A stretch of 64,000 nucleotides of DNA. Source: Sitta carolinensis (lineage: Eukaryota; Chordata; Aves; Passeriformes; Sittidae). Numbering within the stretch: the first letter of the stretch is position 1; each line of letters starts with the position of its first letter. Positions 1-20,076 of the stretch are shown here, piece after piece. The position numbers and the translations under genes are program-made. The notes under the pieces are model-generated. The model saw nothing but the letters and a program-made list of their open reading frames with translations, was not told the DNA's origin and made no database searches. Location: assembly GCA_032173965.1 (NCBI GenBank), contig JAVUNC010000004.1, positions 5,810,001 through 5,874,000 on the forward strand, given 5' to 3'.

Positions 1-2560
1 GTGGCATCATATGCTGGATAATACAGGCGCAAAAAGCTTCCCTGGGATTAGGAAAAATTTAAAAAAAAAAGAAAAAGGAATATTGGTATTCAATTATATA
101 TGGCAGAGAAAATGGAAGATTAAAACATTTACAGACAAGTTTCAGCTGAAAGAATACAGCTCAAGAGAATTAGGAGAATCTCATGAGAAAATTATCATAT
201 ATAGGCTTTCATGCCAATCCTATGTCACAATCTTCCTGTGCCTCCAATGAATTTAAAGTAGCATGAGATACACATCATCACAGGAGGAGATACACATCAC
301 CTTCTCTAGGTTAGCCTAGGGCTTATTAGAAATGCTTTGTTTAATTAAGTTAATTATTACAAACACTCACTACCTATTAGCTTGATCTGTCTTGCTGGAT
401 CTTTTCTTCTGTCTTCTTCACTGGGAATGGTTTGGTGATGCATTTTGGTAAGTGTTATAGGGCTCAGTGTTAAAGGGGTGACTGAAGAAGACCTGAGAGC
501 TGGAGCACCTCTCTGAGCATGACAGGCTGAGAGAGCTGGGGCTGTTCAGCCTGGAGAAGATAAAGCTCTCTAAGGTGGCTGTAGTGCTCCTGCCTAAACT
601 GAGCAGAGGCTGTCAGCAAAGCTCTTGGGCAGCTGCACAGCAAGGGAGAACAGTACATCACTCTTCCTCCTCATCAAGATGTTCACAAGTCTCTCGTGGC
701 CCATCTTCCTAAACAAAACTTTGTTAGCCTGTGTTTCATCTGCCTGTTTCTTACCACCAGTTCAAATGTCTTACTGTCTGCACTCCCGGTATACCAGGAA
801 AGCACCCAAGCTTTCCACACTCACAGGGACCTTCCACACCCCCTTGTCAGTCTTTTTCCTTCACAGACATCAACAATGTACCAATGCACCTCCAAAACAG
901 ACTTCCCAGCATATGAACTGTGTACAATTTGCATTCTTATTTCCTGGTTTGCAAGGGAATTTGCAACACCCTGTTTGAATTCACTGTCTTGCTCCAGCTG
1001 TGCTTTTGGTTTAGCAAGTTACAATCAGGGCCAAAATAAACATAAGCTTTGAAATAAAGCCTGATTTCTTGAACACTAATTTAGTTTACTAAAAGTTTGT
1101 TTAATGAAGTCTGTTTCTATTCACTTATTAAACTTAAATCAACCTTTGACATAGAGACCATTATGGAAGAACTTTCCTCCACATTGGTAGTGATATTAAC
1201 TTGATCTCAGAATAGTCCCAGTGAACCTCCCCAATGACTAACTGATTACTAGAAGGAGGAAGAGGTTCATTATTTATGCCTGAGAGAACTGCAGTTGTTC
1301 AAAATGCTTATGCAAAAAAACCACATGGGCTGACTGCAAAGAGAAACTCATCACTCCTCTGTGCTGATACAGAGTAAGCTCAGTATAAGAATATATATGA
1401 ACCATTACAAACTGATCATAAGTTCCACTACACCTGGCTACTCTGAGGAGTAAAACCATAGTGTAAATGCAGGTGTATTCTCTCAAAGGCAAGAGGATTT
1501 GAAATGGAAACTCACAAGCTAGCACATTACTTGTCTGGTTACTGTCCCTGTCTTACTATTGTGGCTTCTCACTGTGCTAACCTCTTGCAAAATTGACATC
1601 CTGTTCATCTTCAGTGAGATAAAATCTCAAGACATGCCATCTTTTACAGCTGAAACACTGCATAGGCTCATCTCCCAGTCCTGCCAAATCCTGTTGGGAT
1701 CTTTGTGATGAGAACGGCGACAGTCACAGAGACTGTGTGTGGAGTCTCCTCAGGAGCCCAGCACAGGGGGGAGCAGTGGGGTGGGTGGGAAGAGCCCCCT
1801 GGATCCCAGGAGGACACAGTTTCTCTGCAGTATCTTATGTAGGAGAGTCAGAACGGCAAGGACATTAGGAAGGGGGAGGAATTGGCCATGGGAAAGGCTT
1901 ACAGATTACAGCTACCTAGTAAATGCCCAGATGGAGACGATAGAAAGCTCAGCTGTGAGTGACAGCATGGAGCAGACAGGCAAGACCTGCTTGATTTAAC
2001 CGTAAAACTGCAGCCAGTTGTTTCCCTAACATTGTGGCTTAAATCCAAAGGAGAAAGAGTCAAGAGCCTTACTTCAACTGCATTTTCTGTCATCAGGTCT
2101 GTACATCCAACTGAGTGTGGTCCCTTTCCTTCAGGGATCCTGTAAAACTTCTCAGTGCTGCTGGTGCTCCACATTTCCATTGGTGCCTTCACTGACAGAC
2201 CTAGGGAAAAACAAAAAGCCAATCAAGAGACCACCATGGCCTTTGTGACCTGATCACCCACACTGAAACAAATCCATCATGCTGAAAAATCTGTAATTAT
2301 GAAAATCAAGATTGAGCCAATACAGAAATCTGCTCGTGAAAAACAAAGAAATCCCGAATTGTCAACCTGACCTGTTTTACTGGGGATTTTCCTTGTATCC
2401 TGAATCCCAGGGCGCAGAAAGCACCGCGCACTAACAGTAAAGTGGGATGAAACCTTTGGCTGGCGAGGCCGCAGCGGCACTCGAGAGATCTGCGGTGCTA
2501 CGAACCGCACAGAGGGAGGATTCTGCCGTTCCTCAAGGAAAACCGGCCTGTGCATCAGGG
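1..2560. other. Non-coding stretch, no gene recognised
   Basis: No open frame here resembles a protein I know, and the short frames have no convincing splice sites or coding bias. A fragment of a CR1 LINE lies near 490-600. The sequence becomes CpG-rich after about 2.4 kb as it approaches the IMP3 promoter. Distal exons or regulatory elements of a gene outside the window could lie here, but I cannot show any. Confidence 0.6.
488..600 (+). mobile_element. CR1 LINE fragment
   Basis: The stretch around 520-560 carries the CR1 phrase 'gagagagctggggctgttca' followed by 'gcctggagaag', which lies in the last few hundred bases of the CR1 reverse-transcriptase frame. The element is truncated on both sides and diverged, so it is an old insertion. 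Confidence 0.65.
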
Positions 2561-2589
2561 GGAGTGGGATGTCACGGAGAAACACAACG

Positions 2590-3560
2590 CCGCTGCCATT
2601 TTTCCAGGAGGAATGACGAAGCCCGGGCTCGGCCCCTGGCGAGACAAGGTCGGGCTTCCCGTGCCGGAGCGGCTGTCGGGGCGGCGCAGCCGTACCTGGG
2701 GTGAGCCCTCCGCGCCGGGCGGGCCCCGGCGATGCGCAGAGCGCGGGGGGAAGCGGCCGCATCCCGGGCTGGGCTCTATCTGCCGCCTTCTCCCTGGGGG
2801 AGGAGGCGCGGGGCCATCCTTCTCCCGGTGCCGCCGGGCTGCCCCGGGGCGGGCCGGCTGGCAGGGAAGCGCTCCCGGGGCGGGGCTGCCGGGGCGATGT
2901 CACGGCGACTCCTCCCCGGAAAAGCCGCGGGGCCGCCCCGCCCCGGAAAGGTCCCTCTCCGGCGGCGGCGGCGGCGGATCCCGGTCCCGCGAAGATGGTG
3001 CGGAAACTGAAATACCACGAGCAGAAGCTGCTGCGGCGGCTGGACCTGGTGAACTGGGAGGCGTCGGGCGGGAACCTGGCGGAGGTGCGGGCGCTGCGGC
3101 GGTACCGGGTGGGCCGGCGGGAGGACTACGTACAGTACAAGGCGCTGGCCCGCGCCGTGCGCACGCTGGCCCGGCGGCTCCGCGACCTGGGCCCGGCCAG
3201 CGCCGCCTTCCGCGCCCGCTGCGCCGCCGCGCTGCTCGAGAAGCTGCACGGGCTGGGGCTGGTGAACAGCCGGCAGTCGCTGGCCGTCTGCGAGAGCCTC
3301 TCGGCCGCCGCCTTCTGCCGCCGGCGCCTGCCCTGCCTGCTGGTGAAGCTGCGCATGGCGCAGAACCTGCGCCACGCCGTCACCTTCGTGGAGCAGGGGC
3401 ATGTCCGCGTGGGGCCCGAGGTGGTGACGGACCCCGCGCTCCTCGTGCCCCGCGCCGTCGAGGACTTCATCACCTGGGTGGACGCGTCGCGCCTGCGGCA
3501 GAAGGTGCTCGACTACAACCAGGAGCGCGACGACTTCGACCTGGCCGCGTAGGGCTGCCC
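2590..3560. promoter_or_regulatory. CpG island covering the IMP3 promoter and coding exon
   Basis: CG dinucleotides are dense from about 2.6 kb to the end of the IMP3 frame, including a GGC run just before the start codon, while the DNA on both sides is AT-richer and CpG-poor. This fits an unmethylated housekeeping promoter. No TATA box is obvious. Antisense and alternative-frame ORFs in this interval are by-products of high GC. Confidence 0.7.
2995..3552 (+). CDS. IMP3: IMP3, U3 small nucleolar ribonucleoprotein subunit
   Basis: This single-exon frame encodes 185 residues; the human protein has 184. IMP3 works in the nucleolus with MPP10 and IMP4 in the U3 snoRNP (small-subunit processome), where it helps U3 snoRNA pair with pre-18S rRNA. 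The N-terminus reads [13 protein letters not shown]. The middle carries the family pattern [11 protein letters not shown], and an S4 RNA-binding region covers roughly residues 108-175, with [20 protein letters not shown] followed by GPEVVTDPA. The end is ERDDFDLAA. The ATG at 2995 was chosen because the upstream part of the open frame is low-complexity and absent from known homologues. The gene lies in a CpG island. As I recall, human IMP3 is also intronless but lies in another region (15q24), so its place beside ANKRD66 deserves a check. No disabling change is seen. Confidence 0.93.
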   Translation: MVRKLKYHEQKLLRRLDLVNWEASGGNLAEVRALRRYRVGRREDYVQYKALARAVRTLARRLRDLGPASAAFRARCAAALLEKLHGLGLVNSRQSLAVCESLSAAAFCRRRLPCLLVKLRMAQNLRHAVTFVEQGHVRVGPEVVTDPALLVPRAVEDFITWVDASRLRQKVLDYNQERDDFDLAA

Positions 3561-6500
3561 CGTGCCCTGCCTCGCAGGACACACACCCCGATAAAACCAC
3601 GGCGGTGCCACCACGGGATAGTCACACACCCGCAAAGGGAGCCAGAAGGAAACTGTACACTTTCAGTTTTGTATTGACCTGCTCCTGGCTCTCTTTCCCA
3701 GCTAATGGCTCCATTCATCCATGCAGAGGAACATCCTTTACCTATCCACTGCTTGAAGAATACGTCCAGTGGCCCAGCTCCATCATCATCCCTGGCATTC
3801 CCAGCTTCAGTGTCAGCCCAGCAGTTCAGCTCCATCGTCATCCCTGGCATGCTGTCCTGATTTAGGGCCAACTTTCCTTCTCCCCACCTTTGCTCTCAGA
3901 TCTAGTTTTAAAGGTGCAGAACTTACTTCTGGGCTAAGCAGATGGATGGGGATACAGCATCATAAAGTCACCCTGGGACACATGCTCAGCTCCAGCATCA
4001 TCCCCAGTGTGCCCAGCTCTATCATCCTTACATCCCATAAAGCAAAAGTGCTTGAAAAAGTCTCCACACAATCACAGGAGAGGATTTTCATCAGGCTTAA
4101 GTGTTTGGCAGCTTAATAGCAGCTGCTGGAAGGGGTTTTAAGCCAAGCTGAGTGGCTGGTTTAAGACTGAGTTTAGCAGCTTTGGTGCTTTGTTTCCAAG
4201 AGGTTGTCCTGGTTCCTCCTTCAGCTGTTGAATGCACAGGAAATCAGAGTTACTTCTGGAAGGGTTTTCCTTTGACACCAAGGAACAAGGAGAGAATGTG
4301 GGGATTTCTGGGTGTCAGCAGTAAACACGAAGGCCAAATACTGTGTTTCTGGAACTGTTAAAGTTTTAGCCAACAACAGAATTAAAAAAAAACAAAATCA
4401 AAAAACTTTATTGTCATGTGAAGTTGTAAAGGGAAGTTTGATGCTTTGAGTTCAGTGTCTTTGCTGTGTGGGGTTCTAGATGACCATTAGGCATCATTTA
4501 CGGAACAGGATCTAACTGGGGAAGTGCTGGAGCAAAAGCTGATCTAACCATAGCTGCAGATTTGGGGGAACTTTTGCATTTAACACATTAGCCAGGGGCT
4601 GCTGGGTACTTCGTTCCCTTTTGATAAAAAAAAGCAGAAAAACAAAAATAAAACTGTTGGGTTTTTTAGTTGGTGAAGAAATGTGTGGACTGCTTTATGA
4701 TATAGTTTCTCTGAGTTTATTCTGATTTTCAAGTGTTTGGGTAAGCCCTGTTTGCTACCTTTCAAAACTTTAAAAATTTTTTTTATGTAACTTATGTAAG
4801 TCTGGTATTATTTTAATAGCTAGAAGGCTGTTATTGAGTTCTAACATGTTTATGCTAGGAATGCTCTCCCTTACTCAGGGCTATGAAAGGATTTGGCAGT
4901 AGGTTTAGGAGCAGAGCTGTGACTGTCAATGCCAAATCCAAAGAGCTGGAGTGAAGCTAATGTCAAAGCTCTGGATTTGGATGGCTTAGTGTGGCTTTTT
5001 TGAACAGAAAAGTGTTCAGGTGAGGTATGTTTTGGAGGTATTGTATGACCACAATCTGTCACCAAATATTATGTCAGGTTTTTGTAAGGCAAAGAGAATG
5101 TTTATGTTTCTTCCTAATCTCCTAAACCAGCTGTATTAAGCAGAACAATTATTAAAGCAATAATAGATATTTAGAAAAGGACACTAAACAGGTGGATAAA
5201 CCCTTTGCCTACTACTGCTGTTTGTACTTGAATTTATTTCAGTAATCATAACCTCAACAGTATCTTAACCTTTTTCTTAGAGTGTGGACCTTGCTTATGG
5301 TAAGAAATGCAAACTGAAAAAAGTTTCACACCTGAAGCCTGACTTTTAAACACATTCCCAGCTTCCCTTTCCTTTAGAACAATGCCATTATTTCTTGGGA
5401 AATTTAGAAGGTGTCTTATTCAGGTGCAGGTAAAAACAGTGCTTTTGCTGTACTTTACACTTCTGGGGGAATTTAAGTAACAGCACAGTGACTGTGCAGG
5501 GCATTTTACTGCTGAGATGCTAAACTCCTGCTCTGCCCAGTGTGTCCAGCCCTTGGAGGAACTGCAGAAAAGGAAATACCAAACCTCCAGCCTGTCAGTC
5601 TGCACTTTACATCATCAGCCCATTCCTTTTGTATTAAGCCAACTTTTTATTATTCATCTGTGTACCTTCAGCATCTGTAGCAGAAGATAAATGGCCTTGT
5701 GGCTGTTAAGTTAAGCAGTGGGAATTGATTTCTCTAGAAATATAACAGCATCCATCACCCCTGCACTCCTCCTGTGGTACTGGAAATCGAATTCAAATTC
5801 TTATTTTCTCTGAGAAATTGGGCTCTGTGTTTATATGTCTGTGTTTTAATCTAGAATTTCTTAACTGTGCTGGCTGTACAGTAGCTGAGACCTGAGATGA
5901 GTGTCCTGCTCCTCAGTTTAGAAGCTGGAATCCTCACACACCCCTGACCAAAGCTGGGTCTGCTTCGAGTACAATAAAAAGATTAAGATAGAAGTTCCAG
6001 CAGCACAGCCACATTCCTGCTGGTGATTACAGCCAGGGAAATGATGGCTTTCTTGTGTTCCATGGTGGTTTTTCCTTTAGTTCCTGGGTTTGGGTTTGTT
6101 TTCCAGAGCTGACATGCTGTGGCCACTGCTGTCTGGTTCCCGCAGCACCTCCAGAGCCGGGGATTGAAAGGGCACAGGAAATAGCTCCGACAGCCTTTCC
6201 CAACACTCGGATAAACAAGGAGGCTTTTGTTAAATTACAAGGCTGATCCAATGTCAGTATAAATTGGCACAGCTTCCAACGGGCCTGTGTGAACTGGCAT
6301 GAGGATACAATCCAACATTGCCCTTTTTTGGGCCAGGTCCTTCAAACTCTCCCCTCCAGTGCTCCAGGGACTGGCAGCAGGAGAACTTCTGCATCTGAGA
6401 GTATCAGGATGGGCTCCTGAATGTTGTTGTGCTTCTTCCCTGTACCTTCTGAAGTGGGCTTGATGTTCCTCAGGTGCCCCAACACCTCCATGAGTCTTGT

Positions 6501-8439
6501 GGGACGCTGCTGCTGCAGGACAGATGGTGGTGTTGGTGATGGGGCAAACTCTCTCCATGCCTGACAAAACTTGGCCACTGCCACCTCCATATGTGCCTGT
6601 CCCAGGAGCTGGGGTGCAGGGGTACCAGCTTCTCCAGAAAGGGAGAACAGGGCTGCAGCAGGGTCTGGGAAGTGCAAAAGCCATTGGGAAACAGTGACCT
6701 GTTTCCAGACAGGAGCTCTCACTTGGGTAGTGGGCAGCAAAAAAGGAGGATTTACCAGAGCCTATGTTTTTAGGTTTGAGGGTGGGTTTTTTCTCTCTTT
6801 TTTTCTCCTTTTATTTTTCCTTTTTTTTTTTTTTTTTTTTCGCCTGACCTTGGCTTTCCCTTTATTTGAAGGCTGCCAAAGCAGAGAAGCTGAGGCTGAG
6901 GAATGTGGGGGAGCTGAAGGAAAGAGTCTTTCACAGTGACGCCTTTTGTGCTGTAGTGTGTAAAAGGCTGAGGCTGTCACTGAAATGCAAATGTGTGGTT
7001 TTTCACTGATCTGAGCTCCATTTTTTCCCAGTAAACAAGCATGCTGCATATTTTAAAGGCTGCTTCCATTTGACATTCTGGTGCAGCTTAGTGCTGACCT
7101 CAGTCAGTCACTGACAGCACATCACTGTGAGCCTAGGGGCTGAGGAATGATGGTACATCCCCCTTCTCAACATGGGAAATGGAGCCTGAGAGAAGTGAAG
7201 GTGGAATTGGTCAATTCCCAAGTTTTTGGATGATGGTCCAACATCGTGGGCTTGGCCAAAGCCCCCTAGCCTTGCTGAAGGGTGCTTCCCCGTGCTCATC
7301 TCTGCAGCACTCCCCAGTAAGAAATCCCACAGCAGATGGAAGTGTCACTGTCCCTTTTTGAGCTCTGAATCATGTTTTAAATACATCCCTTGACAGATCT
7401 GACCCTGGAGATTGAATCAAAAAGCCATTTCCCATCACCAGGGCATGGGATCACCTTAGTCCCTCCCCCAGAAACCAAAACATTTCAATATTCACTGAGT
7501 CTGATGGATTGTTATCTTAAGAGTTATGTCAGCATTTACTTGAGAGCCTCAGCTCTTGTCCCTGCTTTCAAATACACCATTTAGGCAGTGAAGCATCTTT
7601 TCTGACCCACTGCTTGCTGATTTGGGCCTGCAGCAAGGCTTTGTCGAGGGAAACCGGCCTGCTGGGAACCATCCCCTCTTACTTCCCTGCAAACACAACA
7701 GTCTCTTCCTCCCTCATATCAGCTGATTTTTAAGAGAAAGTCTTTCACTCCCAGCAGGCAGAGAAAGGGGAGGCCACACATTAATGACAGAATGAGATCT
7801 GAGCATGTCCCATTCCTCCTGGAGCTGCTGTTAGGGGATCCCATGTGTCCCCACCAGGGTGTCACCACAGTTTGACCCCACGTGTCCCCAGCAGGGTGTC
7901 ACCACAGTTCCTGGGCTGCTGTGAACACGTCAGTGGGGTTGGTGAGTGCAAGCCCAGGCATCACTACCACCCCCTACCCCTCCCCATAGGAGCTGCCACC
8001 TGCTGCTCCTGGAGAGGCTGGGATGGTTGTGTCACAGGGTAAAGTACAGGCAGGATCCCGGCGGGTCCGTGGGACTGACATGGCAGTCCTCGACTTGTCC
8101 CTTGTACCCGAGCATGGGCTTAAAACACACCAGGGGAGCCACGTCCTGAAACCCCCTTCTCTCCCCAGCAGCTCCACCAGCAGCTGGGGTGCAGGGTCCC
8201 GTGCAAGTATCGGGATGCTGGGTTTGGAGGAGGTTGAATTTCGTGTTGGCAGGGCACTCAAACCTCCTATTCTTCGTCACTCTCAGCCTCCCAGAAGATT
8301 TTAGGTGGGGAAGGACCGCTGGAAGTCACCTAGTCTGAACATGTGCTCAAAGCAGGGCACGCGTGGGGCTCCCTCAGGTCTGCACGTCTCAGTGCTGGAC
8401 ACCTGAAGCACAGTTTAATCCCTCTCGCTGTGAATTATA
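3553..8439. other. Intergenic DNA, no gene recognised
   Basis: Apart from the IMP3 3' untranslated region at the start, I see only short unconvincing frames. A long pyrimidine/T tract lies near 6.79-6.84 kb. The part around 3.75-4.03 kb repeats phrases such as 'catcatccctggcattccca' imperfectly. No RNA gene was recognised. Confidence 0.5.
6787..6840. repeat. Pyrimidine/poly(T) tract
   Basis: This is a run of T with scattered C that ends in about 22 consecutive T residues. It could be an old poly(A) tail seen on the opposite strand, but no retroposon body is visible next to it. Confidence 0.85.
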
Positions 8440-9320
8440 TTTTCCCCTTCCTAGTCGGAGTTTTCCCTGCTGCAGCCTGGGACTGCTGCTTCCCTTCGCC
8501 GCGCTGGTCGCAGCCGTGTCGGGAGGCGAGTTACATTTCCCGGAATGCTGTCCACACACGGACAGGCGGAGGGACGATGTCCCCCGGCACCGCTCTCAAC
8601 TTATCCCGAGTGAATCGCGCCCTTCCGCAGGGACGCCCCGGGATTTGGGGCCGGATAAGGGGCTGGAAGGAAGGAAGGAAGCCGAGGAGCGCGGTCCCTC
8701 GAGGGTTGGGGACAGGGAGTGAGAGCAGTGAAGCTGCCCGAGTTGCTGCGCAGAAATTACTCAGCCCCTTAAAATCCCCCTCACGTCACCGTTGCTCCTG
8801 CCCGTGCCCCCTCCAGCCCCTTTCTTTGCCCTTTGCAGGGCTCCCCGTACCTGTGGTGCGGTGTCCGGGCCGGGCCCCGCTGCCGTGCCGCTGTCCGGAG
8901 GAGCGGGATGTCCCCTCCGGCCGCCCGCCGCCCTCCGCAGCCGGGCCAGCAGCGCCTGCTCCCGCAGCAGGCCGCCCCTGCCGCAGGCACGGCGACTGCC
9001 GGGCTCTCCCCGAAGGGGAGGGACCAAACTTTGCCTTAGTTTTCAGCTGAGACGGTCTTTCGAGGAGAAGTCTTCCCTGGGCCTGGAAAACAAGCTTCTG
9101 TTGTGGAGCCATGCCCAACAAAGCGGGCGCGTCCCAGCGGCCGCCGAGGTGCTGGGCCGCGCCCCGGCCCGGCAGGGACACGGTCATGTGCGGGCTCCGT
9201 GTGTCAGAACGCTGATCTCCCGGCTGCGGCTGGCCAAGCCGCAGGAACCCCGGCACAAAATTCCCCCGGATGAGTTGCAACACCCCGCGGGGGAGCTGCA
9301 ATGCCTGTGGCTAGGCGAGT
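8440..9320. promoter_or_regulatory. Second CpG island, gene unassigned
   Basis: This stretch of roughly 0.9 kb is GC-rich and full of CG dinucleotides, between AT-richer flanks. It is a likely promoter. The nearest recognised downstream start is ANKRD66 at 10725, so it could be that gene's promoter with an untranslated first exon, or a divergent promoter for a gene to the left. Frames run through it (for example on the plus strand over 8792-9373), but none matches a protein I know. Confidence 0.55.
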
Positions 9321-17007
<7,687 letters not shown>

Positions 17008-17208
17008 TGTGCCCTGCCTGTTTGGTGCCTCTGAGCGCTTGCAACACAGAGCAAAGGCACTGGCAGACCTCAGGGGAACTGTGAGGGATATTTGAGTAAA
17101 TGGAAGAAGCAAGAGTGTGTCCTTAGAGATATACTGTAAATAATCTCCTTGAGAGCTAGAAGTGCTTCAGCCTCTCTGTATGTTTCTATGTGTCTGATCT
17201 CAAATTTA

Positions 17209-17214
17209 AATAAA
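17209..17214 (+). promoter_or_regulatory. ANKRD66 polyadenylation signal
   Basis: An AATAAA hexamer lies about 200 bases after the ANKRD66 stop codon, in AT-rich DNA and before the TAS2R array. It is the first canonical signal after the stop that I noticed. Confidence 0.65.
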
Positions 17215-17775
17215 AGCAACTGAAGAATATGTTTAAATATACCAATACTCTAAATCACTGCAATGTTTAAAGTTACTGTGATGGCAGCAGTTACCCATAT
17301 TGTTAGGAAAAAAATAGTCTTGATCATAACTGATTCACAGAAGTATCTTGCATTGTGGTTCTGCTTGCTCTGCTGATGTCTGTGGCCTTTGCTTCTTTAC
17401 TTCCATCGGAGTCAACCAGGAGGCTCTACATGGACTTGCAGCCTCTGGTGATGCCTGTCTGTTTTCTTGGAAGTGGGATGTAGTTGCTTCTTCTGGATGA
17501 AGTCGAGATGTTAATGTTGAGCTGTCACTGGACATATGGGTCCAACAGCCCAAATCTTCCATTCCTGGCCCAGCAAAATGGAAAATGTGCTCCCTCCTTG
17601 CTGTGGCTGCCAAGGCTATTGGAGCACTGCCATTTTTTAGCATTGCCGCCAGCCATTTTTACGTCTCTGCAAATAGGAATGCTATGCAACAGGTCCTGAG
17701 CTCTGCTTCTGCTCATCAACACTTTCCATGGCCATTGAAAGCATTTTTGACACTTGCACTTCTCAGTCATAAAAT

Positions 17776-19053
17776 TTGGAATGTGACCCAGAGCAGTTTC
17801 CCGTACTGAGCCATCACTGGGCAGCCATTCCCATTGACTTCTAACATCTGTCATGTGTCAGCTTCCCTGGGCTGGGCACATCCTGCATCTGTCCCCATGG
17901 GCTGTGCAGGGTGGCTGTTGTAGGAGCGTTGGTGTGCTGGATGGTCAGGACAAATGGAGATGAGAGATCTCTGACGCCAGGTCTTGGAAGCTGCAGTTTA
18001 TTGCAGAGGGCGTGGGTGCAGGGGCCCTGCTTGGAGCTGCCAGCACAGCTCGGAGCAGACCCGAAAGAGAGCGAGGAAAAAGAGAGAGCAAGAGAGAGAG
18101 AGAGAGCGCTACTCCCGAAGTTCCCTTACAATACAATAAATCTTCTTCTGTGCTGAATTTTCTAATTTTCACTAACCAATCTAGTACAAGATAGAAATCC
18201 TATAACATTTACATACAGCCTATAAGAATCATTACATTACCATAGCGTGTTACGTTTTAAACCCTAAAAACTACTCTTTGGAACCCTTCTGCCAAGCTAG
18301 CGGGGTCTGCTCTGACACTTGGACCTCTCTGCAAGCAGAGGGTATTGTTTAATCAAAAGGAGATTACCTTCAGCCAGCCATACTGTTGTTTTCTGGTTGT
18401 TCAATAACTAAGGCTTGGTACCTCAAAGCTTGCTTTGATTTCAATCTCGCTTATAGTTTCTATATTCTCAAAATCTTTTACCAGAAATCATATATTTATA
18501 AAGTTTTCCTGTTTCATCTTCCACAGCAGCTGTGCTGATGGACACCCTGTGCCCTCCAGTGCCAGCTGAGTGGGGCTGGAGCACAGGCAGGGATTCTGTG
18601 CTGGGTGCCACATTCCCAGGGGTTTCATGGGGATGGAAGGAGGGACCCAGTGTGCTTTGCTGGTGTTTTGTGTGGTGACATCTGCAAGGTGCTGGGTTTT
18701 CCTGCTGAGTCTTGTGGCATGTGAGGTTGTGAGGGATGCTGTTGCACTGGATGTAGGGAATAAGCTGGATTTCCAGGGCTTTCATGTGAAAGTGTTTGGG
18801 ACTGTCAGGTTAAAGGATAAAGTGCATGAGCAGCAGCAGGGTCAGAAGGGAGGTGTGGTTATTCCTGTCCTTTCAAGGCCTTTCACTGCGGAGCTGTGTC
18901 CAGAAGAGATGCTTAAGATCTGCCTGTGGACCTGAGCTGGTGACAGAAGTGACCAGTTCATGTTGTGCTGTGTTCTGCATGTTTCACCTGCTGTGGAGGG
19001 TTGACCTTTGTGGGCAGCCAGACCTCCACCCAGCTGTTCCTTCTCTCTCACCC
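17776..19053. repeat. 3'-flank duplication copy A (interrupted by an LTR)
   Basis: Without the LTR and one copy of its target duplication, this block is about 663 bases and is nearly identical to 30946-31607 (662 bases). From about 18529 to 18887 I see no difference at all. The largest difference elsewhere is one base (cactgcggag here, cactgggag in the other copy). It lies downstream of the broken TAS2R. Confidence 0.9.
17919..18528 (-). mobile_element. Solo LTR (endogenous retrovirus, ERVL-like) with perfect 5-base target duplication
   Basis: On the minus strand the element begins TGCTGTGGAAGATGAAAC and ends AACGCTCCTACA. It is 610 bases, bounded by TG...CA, and flanked by gctgt at 17914-17918 and at 18529-18533. 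The polyadenylation hexamer lies at 17997-18002 on the minus strand, followed by a short U5. A CT/GA-rich run lies at about 18070-18110. The empty site is preserved in the duplicate near 31084, which proves a clean insertion. No gag, pol or env sequence is present. The five-base duplication fits ERVL-type integration; the class is inferred. Confidence 0.92.
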
Positions 19054-20076
19054 ATAAACATGGGATGGAAAATAGGATGGAAAAGCTGATGGATCGAGAT
19101 AAAGACAGTGAATCACTCACCAGTTACTGTCACAAACAAAACAGACTTGAAGTACAGAAAATGAATTTAATTTATTTACCTACTCAAAATACAGTAGGAC
19201 GATGAGAAACAAACACAAACTAGAACCTGCTGCTCCCCCCCCCCTTTCATCCCAGGCTCAACCTCACTCCTTCATCCCCAGCTCCTCCACCTCCTGCCCC
19301 ACAGCAGCACAGGGGGAAAGAAAAAGGAGGTGCAGTCAGTTCATAGTGAGTTGTCTCTCCACTGCCTTCTCATGCTGTTCCCCTGATCCCGAGCAAAGCC
19401 TGTTTCACTGAGCCAGAGTGCCCTGGGCAAAGCTGATCTCATCCCCAGGTCAAAGCAGGCCAGGAGAGCAGTCACACAGAGCAGGGAATTCTGTCCTTGC
19501 AGGCAGTGAGGCAGAGAGGATGTGCAGGGCTGGCGTGGGAAGGGGGCTCTGCAGCCCTGAGCCCCCAGGGCTGTCCCTGCCTCGCTGTCTGTACAGCAGT
19601 GACCAGCTCTAGAGAGTGACAGGGGTCAGTGTGGTCACACAGAGCCAACAGCCCCTGCCAGACACTGATACAGCCCTAATATATCACACAGCACAGGGCA
19701 GCACAGAAAGAAAGGTAAACCAAAACAGAGATAAAACCTGCAGGTAATTTCAGTTGTTTCATACAGAAAATGACAGAGCATTTGTGGCAGTTTTGCAGTA
19801 TTGTTATTGCCCTTTTACAGCCAGCCCCTGAACCAGATCTAAATAAATTTGTTATTGACAATAATTAAACTCAAATACTATCTAAATTAAATTGTAATTG
19901 AAAATATATGTCACATCAATTAAGTTCATAGTATTTGAATGATATATTCTTAATCTCAGTGATGAGAACATTTGTATCATCTACTGTGCTTGGTGACCTG
20001 CATTAGAGATTAAACTACCTTTTTTCTATAATGAAACATTACCATTTTAGAGAGGCTCCAGATGTTACTACAGTTT

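Noticed and set aside
2277..3600. Long minus-strand and alternative-frame ORFs over the IMP3 island (up to 375 codons)
   Set aside because: High GC removes stop codons. The residues are Arg/Gly/Pro/Ala-rich without any known fold, and only the IMP3 frame matches a known protein.
18570..18935. 121-codon frame repeated at 31125-31715
   Set aside because: Repetition reflects the segmental duplication. The frame diverges at a one-base difference, shows no known domain, and lies in TAS2R 3' flank DNA.
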